A stretch of DNA of 64,000 nucleotides, from contig JAAHHJ010000003.1 of the NCBI GenBank assembly GCA_010692425.1, positions 1-64,000 of the forward strand, read 5' to 3'. Position numbers and translations under genes: made by a program. The notes beneath the pieces were generated by a model, which saw only the letters and a list, made by a program, of their open reading frames with translations, had not been told where the DNA came from and searched no databases. This document shows, piece after piece, positions 1 to 7,887 of the stretch. Within the stretch, counting starts at the first letter, position 1, and the number at the start of each line of letters is the position of its first letter. Source of the DNA: Symploca sp. SIO3C6. Lineage in GTDB: Bacteria > Cyanobacteriota > Cyanobacteriia > Cyanobacteriales > Coleofasciculaceae.

Positions 1-160
1 ATGACTCAACTTTACAAGCTCTTGGGATTCTGAGGAGGTTAGATGGATTTGTAAACGGGCTGGCATTAGGCGATCGCACCTTTTTAACTATTTTTCTATT
101 TTACGCTTAATTAGACCCACCTACTTAATAGGTAATACCGAACATAGGTGGTGATTCTTA

Positions 161-223
161 GTTCATTGTTCATTGCTCATTGTTCATTGCTCATTGTTCA
201 TTGCTCATTGTTCATTGCTCATT
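161..223 (+). repeat. Short tandem heptamer repeat (GTTCATT/GCTCATT)
   Basis: Nine heptamers, mostly alternating GTTCATT and GCTCATT, run without interruption. Related TTCATGG/CTCATGG heptamers occur at 41525-41585 and 42091-42147. Short tandemly repeated heptamers of this kind are known from filamentous cyanobacteria. Confidence 0.85.
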
Positions 224-431
224 GCTATTAACAATCTCGCATAACAAGGAGAAAGTGTCTCTTTTGTTAGGTCACGTCTGATTTATCGGTTGCTAACAAT
301 GGAAGAATAGGTTTGGGCTTTCCTTATCCACTCTGCTGGGAATGGTGAGGGTAAGCCCATTTTCTGTTACTTAACTTTACGTTATTTTTACGGAAAAGAC
401 TCTCAAGTATTTAAAAATTGTGTAGCTCTCA

Positions 432-455
432 GTATATTCACTTAGGTGAATATAC
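432..455. promoter_or_regulatory. Perfect 10-bp-arm palindrome, possible operator
   Basis: Arms GTATATTCAC and GTGAATATAC are separated by TTAG. There is no T-run after it, so it does not look like an intrinsic terminator. It lies about 185 bases upstream of the gene starting at 640. A binding site for a dimeric repressor is one reading; a small dispersed palindrome is another. Confidence 0.4.
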
Positions 456-639
456 CATTTCCATCTCAGATGCGATTTCCGTAGTTACCTGGAAGTCGTT
501 GTCGCTGTGAAACATCACAATTGTATAGTGTCACTAGTTCCGCTCTAGTATTTCAAATCATTAAAATACTGACAGTTTCACCTTGTGAACAATGTCCGTA
601 TCTCTAGATCTATAGACCGGTCTCTACTCAAGGGCTATC

Positions 640-1185
640 ATGAAAATCGAAGACATCGCTAGATATTACATAGCTGCTCCTGCATATGAAGCGCCTTGGG
701 AAGTCACTAAGGCTTTTCGTCAATTTGTAATTGATATAGCTCAAGTAGAATTGCAAGGAATCAATTTTCATTATGTTGACTTCGATCCTTACTTTAGAGG
801 ATCACAATTGTGCATAGAAGATATGTACGCTGATGTCAACCAAGGCTATTTGATGATTAGTACCCAAGGCAAGAGTTCAGATCTGTACTACAATCTCAAT
901 TTGTTAGACCCAGAAGTTGATCTTATTTTTCGATGCATTCATGAAATACATCATCTCAAGCTCAAAGCTGGTTTTGGCTGGGAGGGGGAGTTTCTTACTG
1001 CTGCTCACGCTATGTCTTTTACGGACAAACCTTTGTTCAAACAAATGCTTTTCAGTGAAACTGTAGCACAAGTTGCTATGTACATTCAGACGGGACAGTT
1101 CCCCAAAGAACAAAAAGTTGTACTGTTTGACCGAGAATTTGTGCGTCGGTTCGAGAAATATTGGCCAGAGTCTGGACCTACATAA
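640..1185 (+). CDS. Conserved hypothetical protein with an HExxH-like motif
   Basis: I do not recognise a named family. The 181-residue product has no signal peptide or membrane segment. Residues 101-105 read HEIHH, which fits the HExxH zinc-protease signature, and E140 lies 35 residues downstream in a helical-looking stretch, as the third ligand does in gluzincin-type peptidases. That suggests a possible small metalloprotein, but a chance match is not excluded. The start is well supported: an AAGGG sequence sits six bases before the ATG. It is followed by the DUF3318 gene after 156 bases on the same strand. Real gene likely; function unknown. Confidence 0.7.
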   Translation: MKIEDIARYYIAAPAYEAPWEVTKAFRQFVIDIAQVELQGINFHYVDFDPYFRGSQLCIEDMYADVNQGYLMISTQGKSSDLYYNLNLLDPEVDLIFRCIHEIHHLKLKAGFGWEGEFLTAAHAMSFTDKPLFKQMLFSETVAQVAMYIQTGQFPKEQKVVLFDREFVRRFEKYWPESGPT

Positions 1186-1341
1186 GCTTTCAGGCACTTA
1201 TTTGTGTCTTCTTAATGAAGAGATTGAGGCAATAGATCAAGACTCAGGCGGTTTGAAGTTTATGCGCACTCGTCCCACCCTTGAAAGACGTGAGCTTTGC
1301 TTACTATTGTGTAAACTATTGCCGCTCAATTCCCCAATCCA

Positions 1342-1965
1342 ATGAATCAAGACCCTGAAATTCGCCGCTTACTTGATGTTATGCCCGCTTCCGGGCGAAT
1401 GCTCACGAAAGTCGTCAGCAAACCTCAACAAACTACGGTAGTTGAAACTCCCTTTCCCCTGCCTTGGTCAAGAGAGCGACCAATTTATATTAACTTTGAT
1501 TTATGGCGTCGTTTGCCAAGAGCACAGAGGGATTTGTTAATCTTACGGGCAGTCAGCTGGCTAGTGGGCATCCGGTGGTTTAAACCAGACTTGTATCAGG
1601 GAGTGGTTCTGGTAGGTATGTTAGGCTCAATAGTGGAACTGGCGCAGGGAGATGCTGTAGGCGTCGTGGTAGCCATGGGATTGAGTTCAATTGCTGGTTC
1701 ACAAATTTGGCGTGCTACCCGCAGTTCTGAATCTGAACTTAATGCTGACGCAGCAGCAATTAAATGCGCTTTGCGCCGTGGTTACACGGAAACTGAAGCT
1801 GCTGAGTATTTATTGTCTTCTATTGAAGCTGTTGCCCAACTTGAAGGGCGTTATGAGCTTAATTTTACAGAATTAATTCGTAGCCAAAACTTGCGTGCGA
1901 TCGCTGGAATTTCACCAGTGGGGGTTCCTGAGAAGGTGAGGCAAAAGTCGAAATCACAGTTTTGA
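1342..1965 (+). CDS. DUF3318 domain protein
   Basis: The 207-residue product matches the cyanobacterial DUF3318 family in length and layout as I remember it: an N-terminal LLDVMPASGRM segment, a basic central segment with RLPRAQRDLLILRAVSWL, two hydrophobic stretches around residues 85-120 that may insert in or lie on a membrane, then a helical tail with SELNADAAAIKCALRRGY. The role of the family is unknown. The gene is co-directional with its neighbours and followed 47 bases later by a small Cys-rich protein gene. Family assignment is from recognition, without a profile search. Confidence 0.8.
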   Translation: MNQDPEIRRLLDVMPASGRMLTKVVSKPQQTTVVETPFPLPWSRERPIYINFDLWRRLPRAQRDLLILRAVSWLVGIRWFKPDLYQGVVLVGMLGSIVELAQGDAVGVVVAMGLSSIAGSQIWRATRSSESELNADAAAIKCALRRGYTETEAAEYLLSSIEAVAQLEGRYELNFTELIRSQNLRAIAGISPVGVPEKVRQKSKSQF

Positions 1966-2012
1966 TTTAGCCTTAAAACATAATCATAATTTAGAATCAA
2001 TTTGTGTTCTTG

Positions 2013-2261
2013 ATGGAAGCTTTTACCCCATTCCCCCCTCAATGGACAGAATCAGCAATTCATGCCCTAGAATTTTGCTGCCCTAGTTGTAAAGCTTCTT
2101 CTATGGAAGCAAAGCGGGTTTGGATTAATCGGCAAGCACCGGTGACTACCCAGGACTATCGCCGGAAATGGCAGGAGTTTTATCAATGTCATTGTAGTAC
2201 GGTTTGGTGGGCATGGAATACGGATCGTCCTCCTTCGGATTTGGTAAAACGCGATTATTGA
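2013..2261 (+). CDS. Small Cys-containing conserved protein
   Basis: An 82-residue soluble protein. It carries a CCPSC cluster near the N-terminus and a CHC motif about 37 residues later, spacing that could bind zinc as a small ribbon. It is rich in Trp and aromatic residues. The ATG at 2013 is preferred to an in-frame GTG at 2004, because the GTG adds only three hydrophobic residues. It looks like the short conserved proteins common in cyanobacterial genomes; no function can be given. Confidence 0.65.
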   Translation: MEAFTPFPPQWTESAIHALEFCCPSCKASSMEAKRVWINRQAPVTTQDYRRKWQEFYQCHCSTVWWAWNTDRPPSDLVKRDY

Positions 2262-2300
2262 AGAGACACGGAGACACGGAGACACGGAGATGGGGAGAGG
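2262..2300 (+). repeat. Octamer simple repeat (GAGACACG / GGGGAGA type)
   Basis: Directly after the upstream stop codon, GAGACACG is repeated about three times and runs into GGGGAGAG. Related purine-rich octamers occur at 9893-9915 (complement), 29271-29322 (complement) and 37245-37312. Confidence 0.6.
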
Positions 2301-2393
2301 GAAAATGATTTTGATTAACTATTAGCTTTCTCTTTTTTAGTAGGGGCTTTAGTAATCTCGATCATTCCCTGTTTCCTATTCCCTTTTCCCTTG

Positions 2394-2603
2394 TTAATCA
2401 CTTTTAGGTTTTGAGGGTTTTCTCAACCAGGGCAGTAATACTTGGAGAAATCTAGTTAATGCTCCAATTAAAACTGCTGTTGCTAAAATAATTTCTGCTG
2501 GAGATTCCCCATCTTTGAGCCAGTGGGCAGGATTTTCTATTAGGGGCTGTGGCGGTTCGACTAATTCTATGTACTCAACTACTTGCTCTTTGATTTCATT
2601 CAT
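2394..2603 (-). CDS. Small single-span membrane protein
   Basis: A 69-residue product starting MNEIKEQVVEYIELVEPP, with a hydrophobic segment (AEIILATAVLIGALTRFLQVLL) and a short basic tail (RKPSKPKSD). The charge pattern suggests the tail is cytoplasmic. An in-frame ATG at 2657 would add 18 residues of unlikely composition; neither start has a clear ribosome-binding site. The gene faces away from the STAND gene at 2788, leaving a shared spacer of about 185 bases. Function unknown. Confidence 0.55.
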   Translation of the reverse strand: MNEIKEQVVEYIELVEPPQPLIENPAHWLKDGESPAEIILATAVLIGALTRFLQVLLPWLRKPSKPKSD

Positions 2604-2787
2604 GGTTTCAGTTCCATTTCGTAACTGAAAACAGTTTGACTTGGGGGTAGTAAACATAAGCTAGGGTTAGTTCAGGGAACCTCAACCTGTGAGTTTTTAT
2701 CGAGGTTATAGTAGTTGAGGGTAGCTGCTTCAATTGCGGGAAGTACTACCCTTACCCTTAACTTTCCCTTGCTCATTATCCAAGAGA

Positions 2788-5652
2788 ATGCCAAGAGCTA
2801 CTTACGGTAGTCAAGTTAAAAACAGAGCAATGCGTCTATTTGAGGCGTTAGTTGCTTTTGCTCAAGATATCGTTAATGAGGATAATTCTGATATTGAATT
2901 CAGTTGGCAAGGGAAAAACTCTACTCATCCAGATTTGATCATCAAAACTCAGACGAGATTTTTAATCGAACTTACTAAAAAGGATCAATATGAAGGTACT
3001 CTGAGTAAGGCTCAAGTGGTCGAAGCTTTACAGCGAATGGCAGATTTTTTAGGAATTTTGGATGACCATCGCCTCAAGAAGAAAGGAAGCGAAGAGAGGC
3101 ATTTTACTCTCAAGCTCTATTCACAGGATTTAGCTACAAACCTAGAAAAATTTAACCAAGAATGGGAAGATAAACGCTCAGGGAAATCTAAAGAGCGAGA
3201 ATTAATAAGTACTACTACTAACAAAAAGTCTCCAGCCATTCGCCCCAAGCCAGGTATTCCCTTCCAAGCGCCGCCACTACCACCTCACTTTGTCAAGCGC
3301 CCAGAAGTGAGCCAAAAGCTTAAGCAATGCTTACTCTCAGAGGAGACGGCTAAGACAGGTACTCTGGTAGTTAGCGCTATTTACGGTTTGGGGGGTATTG
3401 GTAAATCTACTCTGGCTGCCGCCATCGCCCATGATCCAGAGGTACAGAATAATTTTCCCCATGGTACGCTGTGGGCAACTTTAGGTCAGCATCCAGATGT
3501 GCTTTCTTTCCTCAGCAGTTGGATACAGGCTCTGGGAGATTACGACTACAAACCCACTAATATTAATGCTGCTTCTAGACATTTACAAACTTTGCTCTAT
3601 GAAAAAGCCACGCTGCTGGTAGTAGATGATGTTTGGAATCCAGAAGATGTAGAGCCTTTTCGGATTGGTGGTTCTAAGTGCCGGGTTTTAGTTACCACTC
3701 GTGAAGCTCAACTTCTGGGAGTGACTCGATATGATTTAAATGTGATGAGTCCCCAACAAGCTTTAACTTTATTGGCAGAGTATGGTGGTTATCAACTGAA
3801 GGGGGCAGAAGCTCAGCAGGCACAAGCGTTGGCAAAAACTGTGGGCTACTTACCCCTGGCGCTGGAGTTAGCTGCAGCACAGAGAGTTGATGGTATTTCT
3901 TGGAGTGAGTTACTGACGGATTTGCAAGGGGAAATTGCCCTGTTGGAAACATTAGATTTACCAGGTACTCAAGAGGTTGATGAGAGGCAAAGAAAGCACT
4001 ATAGCTTGGTGGCATCTTTCAATCTGAGTTTACGGCGACTGCCACTAGGAAAACTTCAGCAGTTTGCATGGTTTGGTGTCTTGCCGGAAGATGTCTCGAT
4101 TACTCGGGCTTTAGTGACAACTTTGTGGGATTTAAGTCCAAGGGAGGCGAAAAGGACTTTACAGTATTTCAAGTCTAAAGCTCTACTTCTTTCTGGTAAA
4201 TCTAATAATGGGAATCCAGTTTATCAGCTTCATGATTTGGTACATGATTTAGCCTGTCGCTTGCTAACTGCTCATGCAGCTACAGGGGCAGAGGGAAATT
4301 TACCGGGTTTGGGATTAACCTTGCCACAGGCTCATGCTCAACTACTGGAGCGCTATCGCCAAAAAACAGAAAAGGGTTTATGGCACACCATACCGGAAGA
4401 TGGGTATATTCACACTTATCTTACTTGGCATTTAGAAAAGGCTGGTTGGGTGAAGGAAGTACACAAGCTGTTGCAGGAGGAAACATCAGCAGGGCGTAAT
4501 GGCTGGTACGAAACTTGTGAGAGTTTAGGTCAACTAGCTGGCTTTGTCAAAGATGTGGCGAAGGCTTGGAGGTTAGCAGAAGAGGATTTTTCTTCTTCAC
4601 AAACTCGTTCAATTGGTTTGCAGTGTCGCTATGCTTTGATGGTGTCTTCCCTCAATAGTTTGGTAGGGAATATTCCGGGTACTTTGATGGCAGCACTGGT
4701 AGAGAAGCAGTTGTGGACTCCAATTCAGGCTTTGGCTTATGTTAAACAAATACAAAATCCTCTTCGTCGAGCAGAAGCACTGGGAGAGCTAGCACAAAAT
4801 TTACCGGAAATATTACTCCCAGAAGCACTAGAAGTGGCACGAGCTATTACTGATGAATATGCTCTGACCTTAGCACTAGTAGGACTAGTACCACATCTAC
4901 CGGAAATTTCACCAGAAGCTCTAGAAGCGGCACTGGCTAATACCAATGAGTTTAACCGAGCTAGGGCGCTGGGAAGACTAACACCGCATTTACCAGGAAT
5001 TTTACCACAAGCCCTAGAAGCGGCACTGGCTATTTCCGATGAGTCTAACCAAGCTGATGCACTGGAAGGACTAGCACCACATTTACTAACAAGCCTTCTC
5101 CCACAAGTCCTAGAAGCAGTATGGGCTTTTACCTATAATGTAAATCGAGTCAATGTACTGATTGGACTATTACCACATTTGCCGGAAATCTTACCAGAAG
5201 CTCTAGAATTAGCACAGGCAATTAATGGTAAGTCGAGCCGAGCTAATGTCCTAAGTAAACTAGTGCCATATGTGCCAGAAGTTTTACCAGAAGCTCTAGA
5301 AGCAGCAAGGGCTATTAACCATGAGAGATACCAAGCCAATGCTCTAAAAGGTATAGCACCACATTTACCTGAAACCCTACTCCCAGAAACCCTAGAAATG
5401 TTACGGAGGAAAATAAGGGATGAGTATCACCGAGCCGAAGCTTTCAGTGGACTGATCAAAAATCCGAACTTTTCACTCCAAGAAGACTTTTCCCTTTGGA
5501 AAGAATTTCTTCACACCTTAGCTTGTCGCGATCGCAAAGACTTCTTAGAATATTTAGTTAATCTCAGTCCCACAATTATCTCTATGGGAGGCAAGGAAGC
5601 CCTAGCTTCAACAGTGCAAGCAATTCACGACGTCAGTAGGTGGTGGCCATAA
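2788..5652 (+). CDS. NB-ARC/STAND-type ATPase with C-terminal PEAL helical repeats
   Basis: A signal-transducing NTPase of the NB-ARC (AP-ATPase) type. The preferred start gives MPRATYGSQVKNR, an N-terminal module I recall from other cyanobacterial NB-ARC proteins (residues about 1-130 here); a TTG at 2734 would add 18 poor residues. After a proline-rich linker comes the P-loop GLGGIGKST at about 200-208, then Walker B LLVVDDVW and the sensor LVTTRE. The C-terminal part holds seven to eight units of about 33 residues with the pattern hPHLPEhLPEALEAAxAIxDE, roughly 4750-5450, expected to form a helical superhelix. Plant NB-LRR and Apaf-1 proteins use the same core as a ligand-triggered switch, and prokaryotic relatives include anti-phage sensors. 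The output of the N-terminal domain is unknown. No partner gene is tightly linked. Confidence 0.88.
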   Translation: MPRATYGSQVKNRAMRLFEALVAFAQDIVNEDNSDIEFSWQGKNSTHPDLIIKTQTRFLIELTKKDQYEGTLSKAQVVEALQRMADFLGILDDHRLKKKGSEERHFTLKLYSQDLATNLEKFNQEWEDKRSGKSKERELISTTTNKKSPAIRPKPGIPFQAPPLPPHFVKRPEVSQKLKQCLLSEETAKTGTLVVSAIYGLGGIGKSTLAAAIAHDPEVQNNFPHGTLWATLGQHPDVLSFLSSWIQALGDYDYKPTNINAASRHLQTLLYEKATLLVVDDVWNPEDVEPFRIGGSKCRVLVTTREAQLLGVTRYDLNVMSPQQALTLLAEYGGYQLKGAEAQQAQALAKTVGYLPLALELAAAQRVDGISWSELLTDLQGEIALLETLDLPGTQEVDERQRKHYSLVASFNLSLRRLPLGKLQQFAWFGVLPEDVSITRALVTTLWDLSPREAKRTLQYFKSKALLLSGKSNNGNPVYQLHDLVHDLACRLLTAHAATGAEGNLPGLGLTLPQAHAQLLERYRQKTEKGLWHTIPEDGYIHTYLTWHLEKAGWVKEVHKLLQEETSAGRNGWYETCESLGQLAGFVKDVAKAWRLAEEDFSSSQTRSIGLQCRYALMVSSLNSLVGNIPGTLMAALVEKQLWTPIQALAYVKQIQNPLRRAEALGELAQNLPEILLPEALEVARAITDEYALTLALVGLVPHLPEISPEALEAALANTNEFNRARALGRLTPHLPGILPQALEAALAISDESNQADALEGLAPHLLTSLLPQVLEAVWAFTYNVNRVNVLIGLLPHLPEILPEALELAQAINGKSSRANVLSKLVPYVPEVLPEALEAARAINHERYQANALKGIAPHLPETLLPETLEMLRRKIRDEYHRAEAFSGLIKNPNFSLQEDFSLWKEFLHTLACRDRKDFLEYLVNLSPTIISMGGKEALASTVQAIHDVSRWWP

Positions 5653-5779
5653 TCAAGTTTTGAGCCGAGTGAAGCTCCAAGGCAAAAGCACCCCATAATA
5701 CCCTTTAATCATAACAAATACCAAGACTTTTAGCAATTAGCTACAATCACCGATGGTACTAATTTAAGTTAACTGTGGC

Positions 5780-6556
5780 ATGAACTGGCAAGAAATCTCC
5801 GGTAACTCAGTTTTAATCCCCTCGCGCCCTATCGGCATCGTGCATTTTCTGGGCGGAGCTTTCGTTGGGGCAGCACCCCAAGTAACATACGGATGGTTAC
5901 TTGAGCAATTAGTGCGTCAGGGTTACGCCGTAATTGCCACACCATTTGTTAGTGCTCTAGATCATAATGCGATCGCACGAGAGGTTTTGAACCGTTTCGA
6001 GACAGCCTTAGATCGTTTAAAAGCAAAAAGTATTTTAGGAAAAAGCTATCTTCCCATCTACGGCATAGGACACAGTATGGGTTGTAAACTGCATTTACTC
6101 ATTGGCAGCCTGTTTAGTGTCGAGCGGGCAGGTAATATTTTAATTTCCTATAATAACTATCCTGTTAAGCGAGCTATTCCCTTTGTCAAGGAGTTAAACA
6201 TTTCTGAGGTACTCGATCTTGAGTTTACACCCTCACCTAGACAAACTAACGAACTGATTGCTAAACGCTACGAAGTCCGCCGTAATCTACTGATTAAGTT
6301 TAATAATGATGAAATTGACCAAACTATAAACTTGACTAGAATTTTACAGGATCGCTTTCCAGAGATGGTTGTCCTACAAAAATTACCAGGAAATCATTTA
6401 ACACCTTTAAGCCAAGATATCAGGTGGAAGGTAGGAGATGTTTTTACTCCTTTAGATGCAGTTGGTCAGTGGATTAAGCAAGGAATCTATCACGACTTAA
6501 ATCAGCTTAAATCGGAAATTGTTCGTTGGCTTAATCCGATAGCAAGTAATAAGTAA
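5780..6556 (+). CDS. DUF1350 alpha/beta-hydrolase-like protein
   Basis: The 258-residue product fits DUF1350, a family shared by cyanobacteria and plastids. It has an N-terminal HFLGGAFVGAAPQVTYGWLL oxyanion-type segment and a nucleophile-elbow-like GIGHSMGCKLHLL around residue 110, the expected place for a catalytic Ser. GNHLTPL near residue 205 could supply the His. Substrate unknown. Oddly, the last three residues (SNK) and stop codon lie inside the AAGTAAT heptamer array that follows, so the natural 3' end seems to have been replaced or extended by the repeat. Confidence 0.85.
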   Translation: MNWQEISGNSVLIPSRPIGIVHFLGGAFVGAAPQVTYGWLLEQLVRQGYAVIATPFVSALDHNAIAREVLNRFETALDRLKAKSILGKSYLPIYGIGHSMGCKLHLLIGSLFSVERAGNILISYNNYPVKRAIPFVKELNISEVLDLEFTPSPRQTNELIAKRYEVRRNLLIKFNNDEIDQTINLTRILQDRFPEMVVLQKLPGNHLTPLSQDIRWKVGDVFTPLDAVGQWIKQGIYHDLNQLKSEIVRWLNPIASNK

Positions 6557-6602
6557 TAAGTAATAAGTAATAAGTAATAAGTAATAAGTAATAAGTAATA
6601 AG
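6544..6602 (+). repeat. Heptamer tandem repeat (AAGTAAT)n
   Basis: About eight perfect AAGTAAT heptamers. The array supplies the stop codon of the DUF1350 gene. The same heptamer, in one orientation or the other, recurs at 34160-34215, 41670-41718, 42234-42269, 43185-43250, 50660-50690 and 52616-52652. Confidence 0.9.
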
Positions 6603-6629
6603 TTTAGTTTTATATCTACTTATTACTTG

Positions 6630-6720
6630 AGGACTTAGGCAAAAAATGCCGGAGGTGGTAGTAATTTATAAATTACTACTACGGAAAATCAGTGTGTCAA
6701 GATGATTTTTCGTAAGTCCT
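6630..6720. mobile_element. MITE-like element with terminal inverted repeats
   Basis: The 91-bp element begins AGGACTTAGGCAAAA and ends TTTTTCGTAAGTCCT, giving imperfect 15-bp terminal inverted repeats. AGGACTTACG-type ends are familiar from cyanobacterial insertion sequences. Inside is a perfect 22-bp palindrome at 6658-6679 with arms GTAGTAATTTA/TAAATTACTAC. No coding capacity and no clear target-site duplication. Confidence 0.6.
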
Positions 6721-6916
6721 ATAACTATTATCTGAGTAGCAATGGTAACTCGCTATTGAAGAAGGATATAGGAGTATCAACGACAACTTGGTATAAAAAT
6801 AAACCTTCTGCCCTCTGCCCTGGAGCCTCCTGACTTGAAAGAGGGTGTAGGAGAAATAACACCCTTTAATGCTTGATGATGAAAAAACTTTTCATCGGGA
6901 CTGCCTTTACAATTAA

Positions 6917-6988
<72 letters not shown>

Positions 6989-7155
6989 TTACGTAGCTTA
7001 CGTTTATGACGCCTACCTATCATAGCGAAAACAATCAGAAGTTGGCAAGTGCTATCGCCAATTTTATTCAAAATTAAGGTTGGTACCTCACCAACTGTAT
7101 ATATAGTGAGTGATGAGACGAAGATCAGCTAGATTCTTGTTTTTACTCCCTTTAT

Positions 7156-7647
7156 ATGCTTACATACCACCAAATACCTGTTTCTGTTTCCTTGATCTCC
7201 ATTGACTTGCCGCTCTGGCATACCTTCAAAACTGATGCGACACTAGAACAAAAAGATCAACAGAGGTTCCACCTGCTTTTAAACGAGCCAGCCCCTCCTG
7301 AGTGGAAGCCAGAAATAGCTAAAGATGGTAATTGCCATCAACCTAAGTCTGAATCTTCACGCTTCCTGTGGCTCGAAATTTCCCCTTATCGGGTAAGTAT
7401 GACTATGCAGGAGCAAGGTAAACTCAGTTATCGCCATCTCTGGCAGCAAGGTGTTTACGGAGTCAGTCGCTATTGCTTACAGAAAGACTCACTTGAGGGA
7501 TATCGATCACTGCAACTTCGTAATTATACCCGCAGTGTAGAGCTAGATGGTTGTCCTGTACCTCACAATTTGCGGCTGGAATATGAATTATGGTCAGAGA
7601 AATTCAGACTAGGTCACTATATCTTACATCTGCAAATTGAACACTAA
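7156..7647 (+). CDS. Conserved hypothetical protein
   Basis: I do not recognise this 163-residue protein. It is soluble, rich in aromatic residues and Arg/Glu, with a central FLWLEISPYRVSMTMQEQGKLSYRHLW segment spanning residues about 75-100 and a C-terminal LRLEYELWSEKFRLGHYILHLQIEH-like beta-rich tail. There is no signal peptide. It is preceded by the tRNA-Asn gene on the opposite strand and ends at a hairpin with a T-run (7717-7752), so it is probably transcribed alone. Confidence 0.65.
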   Translation: MLTYHQIPVSVSLISIDLPLWHTFKTDATLEQKDQQRFHLLLNEPAPPEWKPEIAKDGNCHQPKSESSRFLWLEISPYRVSMTMQEQGKLSYRHLWQQGVYGVSRYCLQKDSLEGYRSLQLRNYTRSVELDGCPVPHNLRLEYELWSEKFRLGHYILHLQIEH

Positions 7648-7716
7648 TTCAACCATTGCAGCTGTCTGTCTCAAATAAGAGAGAGAGGGAAGTGTGCCAG
7701 GTGTGGTTAAGTGTGG

Positions 7717-7752
7717 GGGGATTTTTGTATACAAAAACCCCTGTATCTTTTT
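7717..7752 (+). terminator. Probable intrinsic terminator
   Basis: GGGG-A-TTTTTGTA pairs with TACAAAAACCCC in an almost perfect hairpin (7717-7741), followed by TGTATCTTTTTT. It lies 70 bases after the stop at 7647. Confidence 0.6.
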
Positions 7753-7887
7753 TCTACAACCTCAGGTTGATCAAAAATTTTGGTTGGCGAGAAGATTGTG
7801 TATTATAATGTAGCACTAGATAATACATTAGCGTTCTGGTAGAAACTCATCTGTAAGTTGAGCCAGTTTTGCTTTCTGGGTAGCATT

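Larger units (their letters stand above)
1..639. other. Intergenic leader region with heptamer repeats and palindromes
   Basis: No convincing coding region is seen in this stretch. It contains one HIP1-like GCGATCGC site near 70, a heptamer tandem repeat at 161-223, a long-range inverted repeat (GGGCTT near 314 and AAGCCC near 354), and a perfect hairpin at 432-455. A very short open frame begins at base 1 and stops at 33; it could be the tail of a gene cut by the window edge, but nothing supports that. Confidence 0.6.

Noticed and set aside
904-1345. Frames on both strands overlapping the HExxH gene
   Set aside because: They overlap a better-supported gene with a ribosome-binding site and have no protein-like conservation that I can see.
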